From positions 1 through 10,835 of the forward strand of contig NZ_CAMHRZ010000101.1 of NCBI RefSeq assembly GCF_946187255.1: a DNA stretch of 10,835 bases. The letters run 5' to 3'. Every line of letters starts with the position of its first letter. Within the stretch, counting starts at the first letter, position 1. Below the pieces are notes generated by a model. That model ran no database searches. It was given only the letters and a program-made list of their open reading frames with translations, and was not told the origin of the DNA. Positions 5,926 to 10,835 of this stretch are shown piece by piece. Both the position numbers and the translations under genes were made by a program. This DNA comes from an uncultured Ruminococcus sp. GTDB lineage: Bacteria; Bacillota; Clostridia; Oscillospirales; Ruminococcaceae.

Positions 5926-5954
5926 ATTGTAGCACATACAGCCGGTCTTGTCAA
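5926..5954 (-). promoter_or_regulatory. Sigma-A promoter of the 36-aa peptide gene
   Basis: TTGACA (5949-5954), a 17-base spacer and TACAAT (5926-5931) on the minus strand, about 55 bases upstream of the ATG. The stretch 5955-6094, between this promoter and the divergent one for the HAD gene, shows no gene. Confidence 0.87.
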
Positions 5955-6094
5955 TAGAAAAACTGTCAGAAAACGGAAAAGAGTATTTATCATGCCGTAT
6001 TTTGTATGGATGTCCCGAGACTTATCTGCTTTTTTGGGTATAAAAATATTGCCTTGATGCGGTACATCGCTCCGTCGTTCCTGCGGTCACGCCG

Positions 6095-6123
6095 TTGACC
6101 TTTTGCGTGTTCTGTGGTATAAT
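6095..6123 (+). promoter_or_regulatory. Sigma-A promoter of the HAD phosphatase gene
   Basis: TTGACC (6095-6100), a 17-base spacer and TATAAT (6118-6123) on the plus strand. The leader that follows has a small hairpin TGCGGC/GCCGCA (6138-6143 with 6153-6158) before the weak GAGG ribosome site. Confidence 0.87.
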
Positions 6124-6183
6124 AGATGTGTTCTATATGCGGCACCAACTCAGCCGCAATACCGTTAAAGTGAGGTCAAATCA

Positions 6184-6855
6184 ATGAAAATAAATGGTCT
6201 GATATTTGATATGGACGGGCTTATGGTGGATACCGAAAAGCTGCTGACACGCTTCTGGCGGGAGGCGGCGGCGTTTTACGGCTGGGAGATGACACAGCAG
6301 CACGTTCTCGGCATACGTTCGCTGGCAGGGAAGTATGCGGGTCCCAAGCTGCAAAGGGAGATAAGCCCCGATTTTGACTACGCAAAGGTGCGTCTTAAAA
6401 GGATAGAGCTGATGAACGCCTACATCGACGCTCACGGCATAGAGAAAAAGGCGGGGCTCGATGAACTCATCGCTTACGGCAAAGAAAAGGGTCTGCGGCT
6501 GGCTGTGGCAACTGCCACCGACAATGTGCGCACCAAGCTGTACCTTGAATCCATAGGGGTGTACCACTTCTTTGACAAGATAGTATGCGGGAATATGGTA
6601 AAAAGTTCCAAGCCCGACCCCGATATATATATCACTGCTTCTGCGGAACTGGGACTGCCACCGCAGGAGTGCATCGCGCTGGAGGATTCCCCCAACGGCA
6701 TAAAGTCCGCACACGGCGCAGGCTGTGTGCCCGTGTTCGTCCCCGACCTTTCTCAGCCCGACGAGGAAACAGCGAGCCTTATGTTCGCCTGCTGTGAAGA
6801 CCTTGCAAAGGTCATACCCGTTGTGGAGAAGCTGAACGCACAGGCGGACAGCTAA
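6184..6855 (+). CDS. HAD superfamily hydrolase (beta-phosphoglucomutase/phosphatase-like)
   Basis: This 223-aa soluble enzyme has all four HAD motifs: DMDG (nucleophile Asp9, acid/base Asp11), VAT (Thr110), SSKPDPD (Lys143) and LEDSPNG (166-172). An alpha-helical cap lies between motifs I and II (about residues 16-85), making it subfamily I with a beta-phosphoglucomutase-like arrangement. It should act on a small phosphorylated metabolite through an aspartyl-phosphate; the exact substrate (sugar phosphate or nucleotide) cannot be read from the sequence. The start is ATG at 6184, with GAGG 10 bases upstream and a consensus promoter 60 bases upstream. It is divergent from the peptide locus and has its own promoter, so it is probably a housekeeping neighbour rather than part of that system. 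The next gene follows after 101 bases with no terminator between. Confidence 0.92.
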   Translation: MKINGLIFDMDGLMVDTEKLLTRFWREAAAFYGWEMTQQHVLGIRSLAGKYAGPKLQREISPDFDYAKVRLKRIELMNAYIDAHGIEKKAGLDELIAYGKEKGLRLAVATATDNVRTKLYLESIGVYHFFDKIVCGNMVKSSKPDPDIYITASAELGLPPQECIALEDSPNGIKSAHGAGCVPVFVPDLSQPDEETASLMFACCEDLAKVIPVVEKLNAQADS

Positions 6856-6891
6856 AGCAGGTATTCATACGGAAATCCTATGGCGTTTCTG

Positions 6892-6920
6892 CTGACAGGG
6901 CGGCAATGCCGTGATATGAC
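6892..6920 (+). promoter_or_regulatory. Possible weak promoter before the kinase gene
   Basis: CTGACA (6892-6897), a 17-base spacer and TATGAC (6915-6920). Both boxes deviate from consensus; the kinase may instead be read from the HAD promoter, as no terminator separates the two genes. Confidence 0.3.
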
Positions 6921-6956
6921 CGTTACCGACACAGATCGAAATATAGGGGGAAAGAC

Positions 6957-7490
6957 ATGAAGATAATTGCGATAGGAGCTGTAACGGCAGGCGGAAAAAC
7001 AACTGTTGTAAACGCATTAAAAGCTAGACTGCCGAGAACAGCGTCGCTTCACTTTGATGACTACTCATTCGACGGAGAACCCGATGATCTCACGAAATGG
7101 GTAGGGAAGGGTGAAGAATTCTATAATGTATGGGACTTATCACCGTTGAAAGCAGATGTTGAAAAGATCATCAGCAGCGGAGAATACGATCATCTGCTGC
7201 TGGATTATCCCTTTGCATATCGGAATAAAATGATGAAAGACTATCTTGACTGCTGTATATTCATTGATACGCCGTTAGACATCGCAATGGCTCGCAGAGT
7301 TCTCAGAGACATGAAAGATGCTTCTGCGGATGATATCCGCAATGAAATGAGTACCTATCTGAACTTTGCAAGACCTTGTTATGTTCAGATGCTGGAAGAT
7401 ATTCTGCCGGACTCTGACTATGTGATCGACGGCGCAAAGGATCTGGAGGAGATCATCAGTGAAGTTACGGAGATTATTGTAAAATGTTAG
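6957..7490 (+). CDS. Uridine kinase-like P-loop kinase
   Basis: This 177-aa single-domain P-loop protein has the nucleotide-binding loop GAVTAGGKTT (residues 7-16), FDDYSFDG (about 38-45) and LLLDYPFAY (about 81-89). It also has CIFIDTPLDIAMARRVLRD (about 99-117), closely like the IFVDT...RRxxRD lid region of uridine kinases. It would phosphorylate a nucleoside or another small molecule using ATP; the protein is shorter than usual uridine kinases (about 200 aa or more), so the substrate may differ. AGGGGG lies 6 bases before the ATG. By eye it is more A+T-rich than the genes around it, which may reflect separate acquisition. A hairpin terminator follows the stop by about 14 bases. Confidence 0.8.
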   Translation: MKIIAIGAVTAGGKTTVVNALKARLPRTASLHFDDYSFDGEPDDLTKWVGKGEEFYNVWDLSPLKADVEKIISSGEYDHLLLDYPFAYRNKMMKDYLDCCIFIDTPLDIAMARRVLRDMKDASADDIRNEMSTYLNFARPCYVQMLEDILPDSDYVIDGAKDLEEIISEVTEIIVKC

Positions 7491-7503
7491 AGTTATGATA
7501 AAT

Positions 7504-7548
7504 AATGCCCCGAAGCATTTCAAATTGCTTCGGAGCATTTACTTTTAT
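7504..7548 (+). terminator. Hairpin terminator between convergent genes
   Basis: A stem of about 13 bp (ATGCCCCGAAGCA pairing with TGCTTCGGAGCAT, one mismatch) around an 8-base loop is followed by TTTACTTTTAT on the plus strand. It ends the kinase transcript. On the minus strand the following tract is poorer in T (ATTATTTATC), so it may also stop the convergent operon, but less efficiently. Confidence 0.8.
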
Positions 7549-7561
7549 ATGAGTATCCGTA

Positions 7562-8395
7562 TTATTCGCGTTTTATATCATCGGTATCGCTGTTTTCATC
7601 AGCGGTCGTGCTTCCGTCAGAACCGCTTTCCACCTCTTTCTTTTCACCGATGAATATCTCATACAGCTTGTCTTTCAGTTCATCGCCTTCAAGGGCTTTG
7701 CCGTCGGTGGAGTATCCTGCCGCCTTCAGCGACTTGTACACAAAGCCGTCGTGGACTACTTCCACCGTCACCGCACATACACTGCCCTCGTGTTTTCCCG
7801 AGTATACCACCGAGAAGACCTCGCCCTTGTGGGTGCAGCTGCTTTCGTAGCCATCGGGGAACCATTTTTCCAGCTGTTCCTGCACCGTTGCAGTGCATCC
7901 GGTCTCGCGGGAGTAATTGTTCAGCGTGGTCACGGAAGTATTTTCCAGCTTTTCAGCCAAAGTATTGTCATTCACCATCAGCCCCTGTGTGAAGCCGTTG
8001 CCGAACACCGCACCCGCCATGAGTATCGCCAGCACTATCCCCCGAAGACCCTCACCTGTGCGCAGCTTGTCGCGCCTGTAAAGGTAAAGCGGCGGGACAA
8101 AGCGGAGTTTCCGCAGCTGTGCGGTGTGCTCAGCGGGTATGTTATCGCTTATCTGCCGCAGGTCGGCAATGCAGCCGAACCATATAAAGAATATCACCAT
8201 CAGCCACAGGGCGGCACCCGAATACTTGTCGAATGTCTCAATATTCTCTATCAGCAGACCGATAACAGGCATCAGTGCCACACACCATGCCCCGCCCTCA
8301 GCGGAACGCTCGCCCTTTGGCACAGGCTGTGACGGCGGCTTGACGTAATCTTTTGAAGTCAGAAATCCAATATTCATATCACCGAGTCCTGTCAT
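7562..8395 (-). CDS. Unrecognised membrane protein with three TM segments
   Basis: This 277-aa protein matches no family I recognise. It has a short hydrophilic N-terminus, two close membrane segments (about residues 37-52 and 61-78), a basic stretch with FVPPLYLYRRDKL (about 99-111) and a third segment (119-135). A soluble C-terminal domain of about 140 residues follows, with three Cys (167, 187, 207) and a very acidic, Ser-rich end. The start is taken as ATG at 8393-8395, in an ATGA overlap with the stop of the ferredoxin gene; ATG at 8375-8377, 9 bases after AGGA, is a good alternative. The open frame extends upstream to 8524, but that part lies inside the ferredoxin gene. It is the last gene of a three-gene operon. 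Role unknown. Confidence 0.8.
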   Translation of the reverse strand: MTGLGDMNIGFLTSKDYVKPPSQPVPKGERSAEGGAWCVALMPVIGLLIENIETFDKYSGAALWLMVIFFIWFGCIADLRQISDNIPAEHTAQLRKLRFVPPLYLYRRDKLRTGEGLRGIVLAILMAGAVFGNGFTQGLMVNDNTLAEKLENTSVTTLNNYSRETGCTATVQEQLEKWFPDGYESSCTHKGEVFSVVYSGKHEGSVCAVTVEVVHDGFVYKSLKAAGYSTDGKALEGDELKDKLYEIFIGEKKEVESGSDGSTTADENSDTDDIKRE

Positions 8396-9159
8396 TTCAT
8401 AACGATCTTGGGTCTGCGGCGGCAGTAGTATCTCTCCTTGCCTTTTGTGCTCCTGCCGAACTCGATAGCCCCTGTGGGACAGCCGTTGAGACACGCCATG
8501 CAGTGGGTGCATTTTGTTCCCCACACGGGTCTGCCGCTGAACAGCTTTATGCTTTCATAGGGACAGGCATCAACACAGGCACCGCACCCCACACACTTGT
8601 CAGTCGTCCTGAATTTCCGCGAGGAAACGAAAGCCCCGTAGAACCACGGATTTATAACGGCGGTCAAAGGTTTGGTCAGCTTGTTTTCCAGTGCGTTGGT
8701 CAGCACCTCACCGCGTATCACCGTGTTTGCGACGTGGGTGAGCTGTGTGTTCGCCAGCCTGAAAATGCCATCCTGCTCCTCCTTGTTCGGGGGCGTGAAC
8801 ATGACAGTATAGTTCTCGGGCATGGGAACGCCCGCAAAGCCCATGAATACCATGCCTTTCTTTTCGCATATCTTCTTGAGATACTTTGCCGCGTTGCCTG
8901 TTGAGCTTGCGCAGGTCGCCACGAAGTACATCTTGTTGCTTCCCCAGAAATCCGAGTTCTCCAGAAAGCTCTCCACCAGCGGCGGATATCTCCATGCGTA
9001 TATGGGGGCGCATATTATGTAAGGTGCCTGAGAATAGAACTTTATGCGCCTGTGCTGATGTATCAGCTCCTTGATATCTTTTACCTCGTGATCCAGCATC
9101 TCACCCAGTGCCTGTGCGGCGTAGCGGGTGTTGCCTGTTCCGCTGAAATATATTATCAT
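8392..9159 (-). CDS. EFR1-type flavodoxin/ferredoxin fusion
   Basis: This 255-aa redox protein has an N-terminal flavodoxin-like half with the FMN phosphate loop YFSGTGNT (residues 4-11). Its C-terminal half carries two 4Fe-4S motifs, CVGCGACVDACP (Cys189, 192, 195, 199) and CTHCMACLNGCP (Cys217, 220, 223, 227). This is the EFR1 ferredoxin arrangement common in clostridia, thought to move electrons in the cytoplasm; the redox partner is not known. The start is ATG at 9157-9159, with GAGGTG 5 bases upstream, in an ATGA overlap with the stop of the DUF2461 gene. A basic tail (KGKERYYCRRR) follows the clusters. The next gene overlaps its stop too, so the three genes are tightly coupled; why an electron carrier sits with DUF2461 and a membrane protein is unclear. 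Confidence 0.93.
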   Translation of the reverse strand: MIIYFSGTGNTRYAAQALGEMLDHEVKDIKELIHQHRRIKFYSQAPYIICAPIYAWRYPPLVESFLENSDFWGSNKMYFVATCASSTGNAAKYLKKICEKKGMVFMGFAGVPMPENYTVMFTPPNKEEQDGIFRLANTQLTHVANTVIRGEVLTNALENKLTKPLTAVINPWFYGAFVSSRKFRTTDKCVGCGACVDACPYESIKLFSGRPVWGTKCTHCMACLNGCPTGAIEFGRSTKGKERYYCRRRPKIVMK

Positions 9160-9851
9160 TTTCTCACCTCATTCCCGCTGCCGTCAGCCGTACCAAGTTC
9201 CTCCGCCCTTATGAACAGGGGATATATGGGGGCTATGCTTTCAAAGTCTTTGTATACGCGGCTGTAAAGGTCCTCCGCGCAAAGCACCGCAGGGTCGTCA
9301 CTGCGGTATAATACCGCGAGGTTTCTGCGGTTGAGCCAGTTTTTGAACTGCGGCGGCTCGTTCGGGTACCTGTCACGCTTGTACTGCTGCCCGTCCAGCA
9401 CGAACCTGTCCTGCGCTTCATAACATTCTATTGCTTCAAGTGCTGTCTTGTCGCGGTTGAGTATCAGCGCCCTCACGTTATCCAGTATCTGGGAGGGTAT
9501 ATTATAGTATCCCAGCCCCCAGCCGAAATCCTCACCGCTTATCCAGAAAAAGAACTCCGCCTTGTTGGGTAACTGATCCTTGGGACGTCTCAGGGAGAAC
9601 CAGATATCCCGCTTGAAGAACATACCGTCCCTGATAAGCCTTGCATCCCTGTATATCCTGGTGATACAGCGGGGAGAACATTCTATCCTGCTGTCGATCT
9701 GCTTCATCAGCGGTGTCAGATAAACTATCAGCTCACTCATGGGCGTGATTATCTCTTTATCGTATATCTCTTTGTTTGCTTTGAACCATTCCTTGTCGTT
9801 GCGCAGGTAGTTCTCAAACAAAAACTTTGCCGCATCGGGTGTAAATGGCAT
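9156..9851 (-). CDS. DUF2461 family protein
   Basis: This 231-aa soluble protein matches the DUF2461 (TIGR02453) pattern. An N-terminal FLFENYLRNDKEWFKANKEIY comes first, then ITRIYRDARLIRDGMFFKRDIWF in the middle, and a FFFWISGEDFGWGLGYYNIPSQ-like block after it. The family's function is not established. The start is ATG at 9849-9851, because AAAGAGG lies 8 bases upstream; the in-frame GTG at 9858-9860 is directly against that site and less likely. It is the first gene of a minus-strand operon with a good promoter at 9908-9936, followed through a 4-base overlap by the flavodoxin/ferredoxin gene. Confidence 0.88.
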   Translation of the reverse strand: MPFTPDAAKFLFENYLRNDKEWFKANKEIYDKEIITPMSELIVYLTPLMKQIDSRIECSPRCITRIYRDARLIRDGMFFKRDIWFSLRRPKDQLPNKAEFFFWISGEDFGWGLGYYNIPSQILDNVRALILNRDKTALEAIECYEAQDRFVLDGQQYKRDRYPNEPPQFKNWLNRRNLAVLYRSDDPAVLCAEDLYSRVYKDFESIAPIYPLFIRAEELGTADGSGNEVRK

Positions 9852-9907
9852 ATCTGTCACCTCTTTCTTATGACCGTTCCTGTTTTGGACACAATTATAT
9901 GTACATT

Positions 9908-9936
9908 ATTATATCATACTTATTTAAAAATGTAAA
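9908..9936 (-). promoter_or_regulatory. Sigma-A promoter of the DUF2461-ferredoxin-membrane protein operon
   Basis: TTTACA (9931-9936), a 17-base spacer and TATAAT (9908-9913) on the minus strand, about 57 bases before the ATG. The flanking DNA is A+T-rich. Confidence 0.85.
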
Positions 9937-10011
9937 GCATGATAAGGGCGATATCGCGTAATTTGATGATAAAAATATATCCCCGTAAGATCATCGGGGA
10001 AGTGGGTCCGC

Positions 10012-10040
10012 TTTACAATCATCGGCGGGTATGGTATAAT
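10012..10040 (+). promoter_or_regulatory. Sigma-A promoter of the GNAT gene
   Basis: TTTACA (10012-10017), a 17-base spacer and TATAAT (10035-10040) on the plus strand, with the gene's ATG about 38 bases after the -10. Confidence 0.87.
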
Positions 10041-10047
10041 ATACCAT
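10031..10047. promoter_or_regulatory. Palindrome over the -10 box, possible operator
   Basis: ATGGTAT-AAT-ATACCAT is a perfect 7-base inverted repeat with a 3-base centre that overlaps the TATAAT of the GNAT promoter. A repressor bound here would block transcription. No regulator gene is next to it. Confidence 0.5.
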
Positions 10048-10077
10048 GACAGTAATATTCACGAAAGGATGATAAGG

Positions 10078-10518
10078 ATGCAGATACTGAGGGCTGAGGA
10101 TACCGCCGGTCGTGCGGGAGCGTATTATGTCCGCATACAGGCAATGGCTAAGAAGTATCATATCACTTTGGAGGAAGAATTTGACGAGCATGACGGAGCG
10201 GGCACGAATTATATAGTGATACTTGACGATGATTTCCCTGTGGCGACCTGCCGCTTTTACGATATAGGCGGAGGTGCGGTGATGATAGGCAGAGTAGTGG
10301 TGCTGCCCGAATACCGCAAAAGGGGGCTTGGCAGGATGGCAGTGTATGCCGCTGAGGAATGGGCGAGCGAAACGGGACACACTCTTGCGGTGCTGGAAAG
10401 CCGTGTGGAGAAGATAGGGTTTTATGAAAAGCTGGGGTATACTACCGATGATGATAATGTGATCGAGGGTGAGACCTTTCGGTGTGTGCGGATGGAAAAG
10501 CAACTGGGGGAAAAATAA
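10078..10518 (+). CDS. GNAT family N-acetyltransferase
   Basis: This 146-aa protein has the GNAT fold: a beta-hairpin region with YIVILDDDFPVATCRFYD (about 44-61), then motif A with IGRVVVLPEYRKRGLGRMAV (about 70-89). Within it, RKRGLG is the acetyl-CoA pyrophosphate loop. A C-terminal FYEKLGYT (about 120-127) is typical of the last strand and helix. It should transfer an acetyl group from acetyl-CoA to an amine of an unknown small molecule or protein. The start is ATG at 10078, because AAAGGA lies 8 bases before it; an ATG 9 bases earlier overlaps that site. It is a single-gene unit with its own promoter and no evident terminator; the right repeat begins about 20 bases after the stop. Confidence 0.9.
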   Translation: MQILRAEDTAGRAGAYYVRIQAMAKKYHITLEEEFDEHDGAGTNYIVILDDDFPVATCRFYDIGGGAVMIGRVVVLPEYRKRGLGRMAVYAAEEWASETGHTLAVLESRVEKIGFYEKLGYTTDDDNVIEGETFRCVRMEKQLGEK

Positions 10519-10537
10519 GCCAGCGGGAACTACGCTT

Positions 10538-10835
10538 CGCGGAAGCAAACAAGCGCATATAACACACTAAGACGCGAATAGAGCTTTGGGTCAAGCCTTT
10601 CGCGAAAGGCTTGCGGAGAGCTCGAGAGGCAAATGCCGACGCAGTCGCATACGCCTCTCGGTCAAGGCACAAAAGCGACGCGGAAACCGTGTATTATTAG
10701 CACACAAAACTACCGCCCTAGTAAAGCGCGGCAATCACAAACATACGAGCGTGGACAAACAATCGTCCACACTCTTTCTTTCCGCGTAAATACATTGCCG
10801 CGCGTCCCCCAGCGAGGACAGCGAAGCGTCTCCGA
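10538..10835 (-). repeat. Right copy of the inverted hairpin-rich repeat
   Basis: This is the reverse complement of the left repeat (85-358) at the other end of the window, with matching blocks at 10581-10631, 10653-10682 and 10772-10792. The stem CGAGAGGC/GCCTCTCG (10623-10630 with 10653-10660) encloses 22 bases here, themselves partly self-complementary, while the left copy has a 3-base loop at the same place. A second hairpin, GTGGAC/GTCCAC, lies at 10751-10770, and the 22-base palindrome at 10592-10613. Homology appears to run past the end of the window. No gene is supported in it. Confidence 0.88.
10592..10613. repeat. Perfect 22-base palindrome inside right repeat
   Basis: Identical to the palindrome at 283-304 (centre TTTCGCGAAA). 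Its conservation in both copies while neighbouring bases vary suggests the self-complementary structure matters to the repeat family. Confidence 0.9.

Noticed and set aside
6181..6714. Minus-strand open frame of 177 codons opposite the HAD gene
   Set aside because: It is the shadow of the HAD gene, whose four motifs are intact on the plus strand.
6184..7490. HAD phosphatase and kinase as part of the peptide system
   Set aside because: They are divergent, have their own promoter and ordinary metabolic motifs; adjacency is the only link.
8396..8524. N-terminal extension of the unknown membrane protein
   Set aside because: This part is read in another frame of the ferredoxin gene's iron-sulphur region; the extra residues are basic, low in hydrophobic pattern and fit no domain.
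9981..10000. CCCCG/CGGGG hairpin between the two divergent promoters as a terminator
   Set aside because: There is no gene end on either side, the stem is short and no clean T-tract follows.
1..10835. Composite transposon or IS element bounded by the inverted repeats
   Set aside because: No transposase or integrase frame is present, no target-site duplication is visible, and the repeats are diverged and look like structured intergenic elements.

Overview
The window looks like chromosomal DNA from a Gram-positive gut or rumen clostridium, most likely Ruminococcus or a close relative. The basis is strong AGGAGG-type ribosome sites, consensus sigma-A promoters with 17-bp spacers, heavy use of ATA isoleucine codons at a balanced GC content, and typical clostridial families (EFR1-type flavodoxin-ferredoxin, PqqD/HprK-like/S26 peptide cassettes). 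The genus is an inference; there is no rRNA or marker gene here.

The most interesting part is 376-5954 on the minus strand, a compact peptide-export locus that resembles a RiPP cluster. It holds two small genes: a 36-aa peptide (5762-5872) and a 115-aa peptide (4991-5338). They share the same first 24 residues without gaps (15 of 24 identical, ending in DVIVASP) and then diverge completely. Each has its own near-perfect promoter and a strong Shine-Dalgarno. The 36-aa gene ends at its own terminator. The 115-aa gene is followed by a strong intrinsic terminator, and a tight operon continues beyond it: a PqqD-like leader-binding protein, a soluble S26-type Ser/His peptidase, an HPr-kinase-like P-loop protein, an ABC exporter and an acyltransferase-3 family membrane protein. 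A terminator at 376-420 closes the operon. The likely logic is that PqqD holds the shared leader, the peptidase cuts near VIVA|S, the ABC protein exports the product, and the kinase and acyltransferase may modify it. No radical SAM, lanthionine, YcaO, ATP-grasp or lasso cyclase gene is present, so any modification must be by kinase or acyl chemistry, or by a gene elsewhere.

Divergent from this, on the plus strand, are a HAD phosphatase (6184-6855) and a uridine-kinase-like P-loop kinase (6957-7490) ending in a hairpin terminator. Converging on them from the right is a minus-strand operon (9851 down to 7562) of a DUF2461 protein, an EFR1-type flavodoxin/ferredoxin and an unrecognised three-TM membrane protein. 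All junctions overlap by 4 bases, and the operon has its own promoter at 9908-9936. A plus-strand GNAT acetyltransferase (10078-10518) follows, with a palindrome over its -10 box.

The two ends of the window carry long copies of the same hairpin-rich repeat in opposite orientation (about 85-358 and 10538-10835), including a shared 51-base block. They bracket the ten or so kilobases between them. No transposase, integrase, tRNA, rRNA or CRISPR array was seen.
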